Origin: Symsagittifera roscoffensis
Lineage: Eukaryota > Xenacoelomorpha > Acoela > Convolutidae
DNA: 64,000 bases
Direction of reading: 5' to 3'
Assembly: GCF_963678635.1 (NCBI RefSeq)
Contig: NC_087062.1
Span: 79,051,200-79,115,199, forward strand
The notes below the pieces were generated by a model that saw nothing but the letters and a program-made list of their open reading frames with translations, made no database searches and was not told where the DNA came from. A program made the translations under genes and the position numbers. Below, piece after piece: positions 1 to 10,900 of this stretch; position 1 is the stretch's first letter; each line of letters opens with the position of its first letter.

Positions 1-3000
1 ATTTTCTGTTGTCCAATCTATCGCAATTTGCTGTAGATCTTCAATCACAGGCAAGACTTGTTGGATATCATTGCCATTGAAATCCATGGAAAACACACCG
101 CTATTCTTAGTTCCTATGAAGATTCTCTTCTGTCGATACAAAAAATCCACGCTGTACGGTTCCACAATTTCTGGGAATGTGAAGTCTAAATCTTTGATTT
201 GTGAGCCAGGGTAGAAAATTCGGTCAGAAGGTAGCAATACAAAATCTCCAGGCTGTTTTTCGCATAAGTTTCCGGGCGGAAGTTGCTTCACGCCGTCCGG
301 GCACTCGCATGAAAACTTATTTGGGGTTTCGTCAGAATATGTTGTTTGAAGACACATGAATTCGCAATGACCATTTAGAGACATCCGGTCGCAGAAGTTG
401 GTAATCTGTTCACGTGGTTCGTCAAATGTGTACGCATGTAAGTGATTCACGCTGAAAAGCTGATGGGAAATCAGTTCTTTCAGCAAAAATGAATTGCTAC
501 GTGTTCCCGAGTTGTAAGAGGGATATTTATCATTGCTTGATGTCTGATACGTGTGAACACTTGTATGCGACAGAGAAGGGCGAGATCCAAAGTACAGAAC
601 TCCTTTGAGGTAGGAAATCCCAAAAACATCGGATTTGTCCAAAACATCCTCGAACTTGTGCACGCCGTTCGGGTACTGCAAAGATGCCCTCTCAATTTTC
701 CCTTTGAAGCTGTAGTAGATCTCGTTATTTTCAGCATCTATTGCTGGATACTCTAAATCTTGGGTCGATTTAATTTGTGCCGTAATTTGTTTCCGGGATC
801 CGTCTCGGCCGTTCAAATCGATTCGTTCTACCGTTCGATAATTGCCGAACTCTTGCGTCCAGAATAAATATCCGTCATTGTGATCGATCATCAAACCAAA
901 CACGGCATCTTCGCCAACTTGCGATGAAACAATTGTTTTTGTCCGCAGTTTTTCCTCTCCCTCGAATAAATCGAGTTCTGAAACTTTGATGCATTTGCAG
1001 AATCGTTCGGCGTAGTATAACTTTCTGCCAATTTTATCGAGAGCGAATGAGGTAACATCTTCGCCTTCAGCGTAAACTTGACTCAACTTCCCCGTGAGTA
1101 AATGAACTCTCCTTATGGGTTCCGGTGGTTTTTGATAATCCGACGCCAAATAGTACAAATGCTTCTGGCTGGGGTCAAAATCAAACTCGCCGATTCTACT
1201 TTTGCGTCCGGGTAAACTCACCTCTCCAGCTAGTAATGGCCGGTCCTTGAGGTAGACGAGTTTAACCCCGCTGTCGTGAGACATCAAAAGAATATCCGAA
1301 TCCTGACGCTCGTGACAACTTACACCGTCTGAGCTTAACTTGTACCCAAAGAAACAGGTACATCCAAAGTAGGGCGAAACCGACACCTTCAGACATCTTT
1401 GAGAGCACTTAGCTATCTCACATGGGTCTGATACTTGCTGCAACATTTCCTGTTTGTAGACTGCAATTCGCTCAATTTCATCGTTCAAATTCTGCGCGAA
1501 GGAAACTGCGTCAGATTCTTCTCCATTGTGTTTGGTGTAACTTTTCACGTGTGAATGGGCAATTACAACATTTTGCTCGAAAATTGTGAAGCACCAGTTT
1601 TTGTTCTCGTTGATATAGTTTCCCAAAGGTACTTCAAAATTTTGCGTCTCGCCAGCGCTTCCAACGTACAACCATTTTTTGCCGTCGGCTCTTCTGCAGC
1701 TGAAATAAATCTGCGATAAAACTGCTTCAAACTTGATTTCGTCAGGCCAACAGTTAACTGCAGTTATAATTACTTTTACGTCCGACCCGTCCATGTTAGC
1801 TTGCCAAATCGATCGACTATTTTCCTCGCTCCAGAATATCAATCCGCTTAGTAGATCCAGTGCTATATGTCGAGGCGATTTTTCTCGCGATAATAAAACA
1901 TTGCTGTGTATTGGCTCAGAAAGAAACGCAACTTCAATAGTTTTTCGCACCAAATCTGACCAAAAAATAACATTCCGAGTGCTGTCAACGCCTAATGAAA
2001 ACGGTCTGTCTAAGTCGGCTACGATTGTTGTAGGTAGCAATCTGAAGTTTGATGACTTTTGATTCTTAATGTCAAATACGGGCACCCTTTGAATACTGGA
2101 GCCCCCCTTTGAACTGTGTGAACTGAATCGATCGTCAATCCAATACAAGAAATCTTCGTCGAAGTAAAGTTCTTTGGCACTGACTTGATCCGCAATTACA
2201 ACTCGATTCTCGCCGTTTAGATCTCGTTTTTCAATTTGTTCGTTTTGTTTTGTTGCTATGACGACAAAAGACTCGATTATTCGTTTGCATACGTTATTTC
2301 TGGAGTCCTTCAAGGTGTGATCTGGACACATACAAGTTGACCTTATTTGACCTCGGGGCAGGCAGATTCCGATGTCAAATTTACAAATAGGGTCGTCGTC
2401 ACAGCCAAACGGATTCGTAGACTCCCCGTATTGATTACGATTTGATTCTTCATTTTCAATAGCCGGCAAATTACTCGAAGTTGTCATTTGAACTGGAGCA
2501 AAACCACTAGGTAATTTTTGGATAATTTTAGCGCCCATTGAGGAATAATGTTGTGGGTCAAATTTGGAGTCTGCATTAAAATTACTCAGCGGACCAAACG
2601 AATAAAAAGCTATTCGTGCTTCGTCCGAATATATGATTTGATTGGCTAATACCTCAAACGTCAAAATTCTCTGATTAACTCTATCGTTCATCTGTTTCAA
2701 AATGTCTGCCGATCGTGGCTTTCGGGAACCAGTTTGATCATTACCGATCGGAATTCTCTTCAGCTCCAGTCCTTTTTTATCCATAAAATACAGAAAGTCT
2801 CTTTTGATGTCAACTTTCAAGTTCTCCGGCTGAGACTCAGTTCCAAAGTACAGAACGTCACCTGATCCTAATTTGGAGCCGTCTTGATTGTATGCTTCGA
2901 TAACTCCGGAGCCATTCTGGAATTTACTCGCGAGGTACAAACGACCTTTATAAGGATCCAAAACGAGTGATGTAAAACACCGCCAATCTTCAGGCGTATG

Positions 3001-4833
3001 ATTGTCATACCTGCCCTGAAATATTGTCGATCTGTTGAAATTGGAATACTCTATAGCTTTACTCGACTCCTGATTTGTACTTGGAAGTTTAAGATTTGCT
3101 ACTTTCAATTTTGAAGAAAACTGTTGATTTTTTTCGTCTTCGATCCAGTAAAGTAACTCGTGTACTGAGTCATAATTGAGAGATGTGACCAAATATGAAT
3201 CCACCCAATTTTCAACTAAAGTATACCCAGGAATCTTGTTGCTGTTCATCTGGCTAACGTCCAGCGCCATCAAATTCGTCATGTGGTTGAAAACTATCAC
3301 GAAATTATCTTTGGCCGAAATGGTAACTGGACTATTTCTAGCTGAGTTGCTCTGCATGACAGTTTTGCCGTCCAGAATTGAATTTCCATATGAATCCAAG
3401 CTCAGTTCGAGAATGTCTCCAGTTTCGAGTATAGCGTATAGTTTTTCCCCTTCACCTTTCGGATCAGGCTGCATAATTGGCGGAATGCACGAAAAGGAAT
3501 CTTCGGCTAAGGTGTAACCTTTGTCGCAGTAACACTCAACTCCTAGTTGACCGCTCTTTCGGCAATTGTGATGACAACTCGTTGGCAAACACTCAGCATT
3601 CGAGAAAATGTCGCAGTTTGATTCGTCCGATCCGTCCTGACATTGTTTGACTCCGTCACAAAGCAGTTTGTCATCAATATAGTAAATAGCAGTTCGATTT
3701 GACTTCTTTCCACATTCGAAAATGCCTTCGGGTTTCTTCGCTGATTTCGTCTGCTGGCAAAAGTCGGGCTCGTCTAAGCCCGAGAAACAGTCTTTGGTGT
3801 CGTCGCATATGTTGAAATGGTGAATGCATTCGGTTTTCTCCGAACCGCAATCACTCTCGGAGCTGTCGCAGCCCTCATCGCAGAACGACGGGAACTCGTC
3901 TTCTTCGAGAGGACAGTCGGGCTTACCGTCGCACACAAACAAAGGGTGAAAACATAATAAAGTGTCTTCAGGAGTGAAACATGTGAAAAGCCCAGGCGCA
4001 CAGTTCGAGTCTCTGACGCAAATGTTGTCATTGTCTTTGCTTTTATTGTACCCATACCCGCAGCCGCAAAGATCCGGGTGTTCATCTTGACTGTCTACAC
4101 AGTTCTGTTCGTTGTCGCACCACCAGAAAGATTGGAGGCAGTTACCGCTTCCTTTGCTGACTTGCTCGCAGTACATAGAATCCTCAGGGCAATCGTGCTT
4201 GGCAGCAGCCGAGGGCAGCAAATTCTTAGGTCTGTAGGCGCATGAAGATTCAAGCTCGTCTGATATGTCTCGATTACCGCAGTCCAAGAAGCTGTTGTCA
4301 CAAACTTTACTAGCATCGATGCACTTGCATGATTTATGGCATTGGAATTGGTTCGGCAGACACCCTAGCACTCCCTTGCAGTTTTTGGGAGCCGGAGGTC
4401 TGCTCATTGATGAGGATTGTGATGATTGCCAAAAATTAGCGGATGATAATGATGATGCTTTCAGAGCACTTGTTAGCGGTAAATTTAATAGAAACGAGGC
4501 TAATAAAGTAAGTGAGATTACCAAATTCGAAATTGCGCTAATATTAAAAAAGTTCTTCCTGATCTTTTTCCGACGTCTTGTTCTGCTCCAGATGGTAAAA
4601 TTATGGAACATTTTGTTGTGTTTCGAGAAGATGTTGAATGGTAAAGAAGTAATTGATGGTGATTTTATATTGTTTTTTGAGGCATGTAAAAAATAATGAT
4701 TCCTTATTTTGCCGAAATGCATCCTTTGGTCACTTTTTTGATTCTCAAGATTAAGAGATCTCGAGGCTTTAACGAACGAAGGCAACAACGATTCCTTGTC
4801 GATTTCCATTGGAGCGCTGTGGACAGTTTTCAT
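1..4833 (-). CDS. LDL-receptor-related protein, LRP4-like architecture (3'-partial, single exon)
   Basis: One frame stays open from an ATG at 4,833 to the left edge (1,611 codons, no stop, no intron); an in-frame TGA lies just upstream near 4,866. Domains by residue: basic segment, then a hydrophobic stretch at 104-124 (signal peptide or signal anchor); five LDL-receptor class A modules at about 158-198, 215-256, 278-318, 322-359 and 374-407 (the last has the canonical DGSDESNC calcium motif); EGF-like module 412-451; YWTD-type beta-propellers at about 470-760, 855-1130 and 1175-1457, separated by single EGF modules; a fourth propeller begins near 1533. An LDLa block followed by EGF-propeller repeats is the layout of LRP4, an endocytic/signalling co-receptor. 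That assignment is inference; the family call is firm. ATGs at 4,722 and 4,611 are alternative starts; 4,611 would give a more ordinary signal peptide. I kept 4,833 because the extra 74 codons stay open in AT-rich DNA. Confidence 0.85.
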   Translation of the reverse strand, partial: MKTVHSAPMEIDKESLLPSFVKASRSLNLENQKSDQRMHFGKIRNHYFLHASKNNIKSPSITSLPFNIFSKHNKMFHNFTIWSRTRRRKKIRKNFFNISAISNLVISLTLLASFLLNLPLTSALKASSLSSANFWQSSQSSSMSRPPAPKNCKGVLGCLPNQFQCHKSCKCIDASKVCDNSFLDCGNRDISDELESSCAYRPKNLLPSAAAKHDCPEDSMYCEQVSKGSGNCLQSFWWCDNEQNCVDSQDEHPDLCGCGYGYNKSKDNDNICVRDSNCAPGLFTCFTPEDTLLCFHPLFVCDGKPDCPLEEDEFPSFCDEGCDSSESDCGSEKTECIHHFNICDDTKDCFSGLDEPDFCQQTKSAKKPEGIFECGKKSNRTAIYYIDDKLLCDGVKQCQDGSDESNCDIFSNAECLPTSCHHNCRKSGQLGVECYCDKGYTLAEDSFSCIPPIMQPDPKGEGEKLYAILETGDILELSLDSYGNSILDGKTVMQSNSARNSPVTISAKDNFVIVFNHMTNLMALDVSQMNSNKIPGYTLVENWVDSYLVTSLNYDSVHELLYWIEDEKNQQFSSKLKVANLKLPSTNQESSKAIEYSNFNRSTIFQGRYDNHTPEDWRCFTSLVLDPYKGRLYLASKFQNGSGVIEAYNQDGSKLGSGDVLYFGTESQPENLKVDIKRDFLYFMDKKGLELKRIPIGNDQTGSRKPRSADILKQMNDRVNQRILTFEVLANQIIYSDEARIAFYSFGPLSNFNADSKFDPQHYSSMGAKIIQKLPSGFAPVQMTTSSNLPAIENEESNRNQYGESTNPFGCDDDPICKFDIGICLPRGQIRSTCMCPDHTLKDSRNNVCKRIIESFVVIATKQNEQIEKRDLNGENRVVIADQVSAKELYFDEDFLYWIDDRFSSHSSKGGSSIQRVPVFDIKNQKSSNFRLLPTTIVADLDRPFSLGVDSTRNVIFWSDLVRKTIEVAFLSEPIHSNVLLSREKSPRHIALDLLSGLIFWSEENSRSIWQANMDGSDVKVIITAVNCWPDEIKFEAVLSQIYFSCRRADGKKWLYVGSAGETQNFEVPLGNYINENKNWCFTIFEQNVVIAHSHVKSYTKHNGEESDAVSFAQNLNDEIERIAVYKQEMLQQVSDPCEIAKCSQRCLKVSVSPYFGCTCFFGYKLSSDGVSCHERQDSDILLMSHDSGVKLVYLKDRPLLAGEVSLPGRKSRIGEFDFDPSQKHLYYLASDYQKPPEPIRRVHLLTGKLSQVYAEGEDVTSFALDKIGRKLYYAERFCKCIKVSELDLFEGEEKLRTKTIVSSQVGEDAVFGLMIDHNDGYLFWTQEFGNYRTVERIDLNGRDGSRKQITAQIKSTQDLEYPAIDAENNEIYYSFKGKIERASLQYPNGVHKFEDVLDKSDVFGISYLKGVLYFGSRPSLSHTSVHTYQTSSNDKYPSYNSGTRSNSFLLKELISHQLFSVNHLHAYTFDEPREQITNFCDRMSLNGHCEFMCLQTTYSDETPNKFSCECPDGVKQLPPGNLCEKQPGDFVLLPSDRIFYPGSQIKDLDFTFPEIVEPYSVDFLYRQKRIFIGTKNSGVFSMDFNGNDIQQVLPVIEDLQQIAIDWTTEN

Positions 4834-7800
4834 TCGATTAACCTCGAACGAAGGATGCGTTTGTCATAACAGAAGTAGGAACAGAAATGGTTGTTTGATG
4901 TCTGGTTGCTAATTTTTGACGCCTCGGACCATCAAATGCCTCACAATTTAGTTTAAGAAAGAGTACCCTCTTTACGTTTGCTCGTTTTCTAAAACAAAAT
5001 AACTGCTGAGATTCGAAGTTTGCTTCAAATTTTTAGATGTGCTACAAAGACACAATTTGTGCTGCTGATGTTACGATTTTGTTAGCTGCGAAAACTTATA
5101 CTTTATGAATTTTTACAGCGTTTGTGAAAATGTTCGATCAGCCATTGTAACTTATATTCGTTTTGCACGTTTTTTGGTCAGAAGAGAGCTCAAAAGCTGT
5201 CCAAAGACAAGAAATTAAAATGAAGATTTTTTTTCAAAATATAAAAAATTGTCAATAACTGAAGTTTGTTTCTTACAATATCTGCAACGTGTTTTTTATT
5301 TTGTTACGTATGAACGCTAAATCATTTCTTCACGAGCAAGCTAATATTGTAAAATTCTGCACGTCATGTAATCAAATAAAAAATATAAACAATACCGACA
5401 AAAACACGGCATCTTAACTCTTAAGAAACAATTTTTTCTAAATGCGCACTTCTTTTGTTTGCCTGTGACCAATAAGAAAGCAAAAAATATAAATAAACTT
5501 TCGAAACTATATACATTTCGCAATACTCGAACTACATCAATACTATTGAAAAATTAAAAGTATTCAAAAATACACGTATGAAAAATAAAATCTAAGGAGT
5601 ATCAGGATCAACTTCCATCATCAACGTTGCTCCTAAAACAACAAATCAGTGCGATTGAAAATTCTTCGAATCATTTGGAATCTTGCTTCAAAGGGAAGAA
5701 ATTAATTGAAAGTTTTGCATATGTTAATATTTCACATTGGAAAAAAATGAATGCATGATCGGAAGGTTCTGTGATACGAATCACTAAAATCCTAACAAAT
5801 ATTATTTTTCTAGAACTTACCGCAATAATTTGATGCATAATTGTTTGGATGTATTTCCGTTTTCCGAATTACTGGATAATCAATGGTTTGTTAATTTGAG
5901 TCCAAATAAGCGAAAACCGAAAAGAGCAGTGACTTTATTTTTAAATGTTTTATTTTTACCTCCTTATAGGTGCTTAACTCCGACATTGAGCATTTTAAAA
6001 GAATACTCAAGTCAGTAGAAGTCAGAAGTCAGAGGTCTTTAGATTTTGTGCATTCGATTTGAAATTATCGTGCTCTCAAATTTACTTCAAATGCACAATT
6101 TTTCAACAATCAATATCGAGCAATTAATTAAGAAGAAAATGTGACTAAAAACCGATGTAAAAATGGAATTTTTTCTTGTTCTTTTTTCAGATAAAAGTAT
6201 AAACATCCGAAGGTAGCGAACGTATAACGATGAGAGGGATAAATACTTAAAGAGTCATAAAAAGGCTGTTAGTACTGACTTGTTCAAACAGGTCCACAGA
6301 TTTTATTTGTGGTCTAGATGTATATGCAATCAGAAAAGGACAACTCCATTTCAATCTAAATATATATGTGCGATGAATTTTCAGGGAATAGCAAATGAAT
6401 TAGAAAGAAAAAAGTACATAAAAAGTAAAAGCTATAAAAACGGAGCTAATGACTGTACTTGCGTCATAAAAGTTAAAGTCCAATCAATTGTCTTTGTGTT
6501 GACAAAACTTCGCCTACAATTTTTTATCCAAATATCCGTGCTTCGAAAAAATATATCAGAAGTTGATTTCTATATTTGGCCTAAAAACACTAACAACTGA
6601 TTTTATTTGAGTTTAACTAGCAAAAAAATCAAAGTTTCTTAAAACAATGCTAAATGTTTGTAAATTTTAAATTTTACTTGCGACTGCATAAATGTATAGA
6701 AAAGAGTATTCAAAAGAATATCTATTTGAAGTCATTAATCAAAAGGTAAATTATCCATCATTGGAGTCCTTTTATATCTACAATATTAGTTCAAAACCTA
6801 ATGAGAGAAGTAATAGTACAGCCTTAAGAGTTATTCTAGACAAAAGGAAATAGTTCATTCACTTTTCAGGTGACTACAGAGGTGAGATAATGAAAAAATA
6901 CCTGCTAAAAAGTGCGGTACTTTTTTTGTTTCTAGGTACTTAAAAGTTAGCTCGCTCAAATGGAAATGGAAGGATGTTGTTTGTTGCTGGCTCTTAGGGA
7001 GAGCGGACGGGAATTATGGAAAATGTGAGGGGTGTCTATATTGTTTGCGTATCATACTTACCACTGCTATTGCAAAACTCGAAGTAGACCCGTGGATCGA
7101 TGTTATAACTTTCAAAAGCATCCATTGATTAGTCGAGGTATCTTTAAATTAACGAGGAGTTTATCTGATTTTTTGTTAAACCCGGCATAATGATCCAATA
7201 ACTTGGTTAAAAATTTTGACGAAATTGAAATCAAGAACACCAAAATTGTATCTGCGAGATATAATTGTTTAATTGTTTCGTCACATTTTACCACACTTTT
7301 AATGGTTTATTTTATACTAATCAATTAACATCTAGTTCATGAGATTATTTATTATCATCTGACGGATTAAGATGGCACCATAAACAGCACCTATGCTTTT
7401 TAATTTAAAAAGTAATTATTTGAACTAATTGATAAATTGCTGAAAAACTAAAACAATTTTGAAAATTGGTTGCTTAGGCTATCAGCACATTTCGATGTCC
7501 ATAACTGTGGGATGGGTTTTTAGAGGATTTAAGACGGCTCGGTTGGATCTCGGAGACCTAATGGAGCTTAAGAGATTTTTTGATTGAATTTTTCAACCCC
7601 AAATTTTGTAGAGAAGAAATTTTTGAATTTGAACTTTGCCGCTAACTTCAGACAATGAAAAACTTTAAAAGAAATACCAACATTTTTGGCGTATTTATTA
7701 TTGTGATTGCATCAAGCGCGGATTTAGGATTTTCGGGGCAATCATTGAATAGCTCTCAAGCCTAAAGGACACTTAAGATTGGAAAAATTCAAACAAGATT

Positions 7801-10504
7801 TTTTTGAATGCATCACCCCAAGGAAGCCCATTTTTAATAATTGGCAACTTTCATTTCATAAAGAGTTTCAAATTTTGTGTAGTTCAGAAACTGTTGTAAT
7901 TTCGAGAAAAATTACGACCAGTGTCGAAAAAAATTTAACGGAAAAGAGCTGCCTCCAATAATTGTTCTCTTTAAAGTTTAAAAAAAATTATTAGTTCTAC
8001 AAACTAGAAAACTGACCTGATGATTTGATTCCGAAATAAGTTTACAGATTCGAAAAACAAACATATAAAAATAAGAGCGAGATGAACTGAAAAAAGCTAT
8101 GATGAGCGAATAATGCGTAGGAAGCAAGTATGACGAATTACCCGATGCTGGGACAGTGATTTATGAGTTATGACCAAAGTTATGTTAAATGACCAGATAA
8201 AGAATTTGATTACACGTTTTTTTGAATATTTTCACAGTTTCTTATTATATTAATCAGCAAAGAGCAGCACTTGGTCAGTCAGATTATAAAAAACAATTCG
8301 TGCTCATTTGTAAATTTCTGCTTTGTACACTTTAAAACGAGTGATCTACCACAAAACAAGTCAACTCTGAATAATTTTCCGCCGCTTGAAGTCTTATCAA
8401 CTGCTGTTTTTAGTGGTTTAGAGCAGTTCCGTTGATTTGTGTCACTCGTGATATGACAATTCAACTACGCCAGAAAGTGCGCAGTGATTGTGGGCTATCC
8501 GCTGCGAAGTGCCGATTTACCTAAATCAATTTAATATTTTTGTAAATTCTGTAATTCTGAAATTATAAAATGAGTAAGATAAGTTAAATTGATTTTTGAA
8601 AGAACCATTGCTGCGACTCATTGCGACTCATTGACGTTGCAATCATTGCGACTCAAATTGGGTAATTTTATTTTATGATAAGTTTTATTTGAATATCAGA
8701 GTTAATCTCCGGATCTCCCAATTTCCAAAATTGGACGTCTTTTTTTTCTTAGCTGACCGCTACTTAAGCCTTTTTTTAAGACGTCTTGACAAATTTTGGA
8801 TCAGCAAATAATCTTAATAAAAATTAAATGATGTGTATATCTTTAGTAACTCAGCATCATTAAGTTTACTTTGATGTTTTGCTTATAATAACAAAAAGGC
8901 GGTAGTTCAAAAACTTAAGTCATGATTTTATTGTTCTTCTTTTTCATAATTAAATAAAGCAAGACTGCTCGTATCAGAACGAAGGTATGAATGTTCCGTC
9001 TGTCTTTTATGGTGTGCGAGTTAAATTTTGCAGAAAAAAAATAGAACTTTCAAAAACTTACAAAAAAAAATTGTTTTTTAAACCTTCTTCACCACATCTA
9101 AAGTGGAGAACGAAACAAAAATTAACACATCATTTAGCTCAATTATAGTGCCTAAACTAAATTAAGATAATTCAAGAGCTTGATGAAATTGTATGTGCCA
9201 CTCTTTGATCAAAAATGTTTGAAATTTCGCGACTTACAAACTATTCAAAATTGACCCAACATTTTCAATACAACAAAAAATATTACCTGAATTAAAAAAT
9301 TTGAAAAACTTGAAAAATTACCTGAAAAGACGTTTATGAACATACATCTACAAAAATTACGTTTGTCTCAAGTAAGTTTCAAAAACGGTGTTAATCAAGC
9401 ATGGGAAATCATTTACTAAGGGGCAATCAAGCAGACAAAACTTTGGTCGACCCCGTTAAGCCAAAAACAAAAATATTGTCACGTATAAGTTTGAGCTACG
9501 AATTTTTGTATTACACGAAAACCATCCTACGTGAAATATAACAAACATTAAAACTACTCTGTATTCCAAACTAGGCCAAAACATTTGACGAAAACCACAA
9601 ATCCGCAATAAACCTAACAATTTTTTCAGAAAATTTGGTTGAAGAAATTGTTTATTATCTACAAAGAAGCTCAGTAGTTTTATGTAAGTTGTAATGAAAT
9701 TGAACATGTCAGCCTGCAACTAAATGTTCAATAAATGAGCATATCAGACGATCGGAAACAGCCGATGTTCAAATTTTTCATTTGGTTCTTCATGTTATTT
9801 TGTAACGCATGATTTTCTTTAAACATGATTAAATTAACAATTTCATGTAATTTTTCCGACTTTCGAAACAAAAAATACTGAATATTTGTGCTCGGGATGG
9901 GTTTTTTTTTCTGTCGAAATTCGACTTTTCAGCTAACCATTTTTGACGAGATTTATTTGTAATATTCAAAAGGTATTGTTGTCTTGAGCTTAAATTTGAA
10001 AAAAATATCTTTCACCTGTGATTATTTTTTCTACACTTATGGGGGTTTGAAGATTGCCGTTTTGGCCAATTTGGGACAATTAACGCGCGATATAATTTGT
10101 GCTATTAACGCGTGAGAAATCCGTCTCAGAAATCGTTCCAAATTAGTTGAAGGAAGCTTATTTTCCATAATTGATTTGTTACTAGGAGCAAAATCTATCA
10201 CTTTGTACTTTATATGGCGCGTGGGGAGATGATTTTCACAAAAAATCTCAAACTTTAGAAAATTTCATTTTAATTTATTATATTTAAATTTTTTAGGTTA
10301 TTACTATGCTCCATAGACCTTGAAAGGCAGTCGGAACATTCAGTGCTTCGCCCTGATATGAGCAGTCTTGCTTTGTTTGCATTTTAGATTATTTTAAGAC
10401 CATTTATCCGCAAAGGAAAAGGCCAACATAGAAACTTCACATATCCACGGAGAACCGATATCGTGCACCGGTTAAGATCGCATGCAGTCTTTTCCTAATT
10501 TTTC
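4834..10504. other. AT-rich non-coding DNA upstream of the LRP-like gene
   Basis: No open frame here resembles a known protein; those present are short, low-complexity and AT-biased. The stretch could be 5' UTR/intron of the LRP-like gene or intergenic. A small tandem of the motif CATTGCGACTCA lies at about 8,610-8,655. A fragment reading GCGCGGATTTAGGATTTT at about 7,716-7,734 resembles the ends of the short inverted-repeat element seen complete at 22,651-22,889. Confidence 0.6.
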
Positions 10505-10708
10505 TGGCAATGATTTCTTATCCTCAAGCAACGGGCACGGATCATGTTGGGCGTCAAACATCCGGCCTTTCGATTGATAGGCTGAAACGTAAGGTCTTCA
10601 CCACCGTTGTTAGAACTTACGTCTCAGCCTCTCGACTGAAACGCTGGATGTTCGAAGCCCAACATGATCCGGGCCGTTGCTTGAGGATGAGAAAAGCTTG
10701 CTCAGCCC
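10505..10708. repeat. Inverted pair of tRNA-derived SINE-like repeats (hairpin)
   Basis: Two copies of one repeat face each other: left arm about 10,505-10,593, right arm about 10,615-10,708, with a loop of about 21 bp. Each arm contains the string ATGTTCGA followed by a segment reading CCCAACATGATCC and a tail GTTGCTTGAGGATGAGAAA. The right arm includes GTTCGAAGC, which fits a Pol III B-box (GWTCRANNC), next to an anticodon-arm-like hairpin. A third copy is at 18,793-18,884. Family name unknown; the tRNA origin is inference from the B-box. Confidence 0.6.
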
Positions 10709-10805
10709 AGAATAATTAGGAAAAAAAACAGTTTTCATCAAATAGTCGTGTTTCTAGGAGTACACTTCCGACTCAAATTTGATATACATAAAATTAAATT
10801 TTAGG

Positions 10806-10900
10806 GTTGGTCGGCCGAATTGAATGTCGTTAAATAGTACCAAAAGGGGACCTTCGGATGGCGAAGGGGTCAAATCCCTCCTCTAAATCCGCCCCTAGCC
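10806..10900. repeat. Copy of a short dispersed DNA-transposon-like element
   Basis: Ends in CTAAATCCGCCCC. Internally it reads ACCAAAAGGGGACCTTCGG and GGCGAAGGGGTCAAAT, which in reverse complement match the copy at 21,490-21,620 (GATTCGACCCCTTGCCGATCC, then CCCCCTTTTGGTATT) and more loosely the copy at 22,651-22,889. The left end is not recognisable, so this copy looks truncated. Confidence 0.5.

Noticed and set aside
3774-4316. Minus-strand frames overlapping the LDLa region
   Set aside because: They are out of frame with the continuous LRP-like reading frame and lack the cysteine pattern.
6280-6600. 106-codon plus-strand frame in the AT-rich interval
   Set aside because: AT-biased composition, no domain, no splice signals or neighbours to support it.
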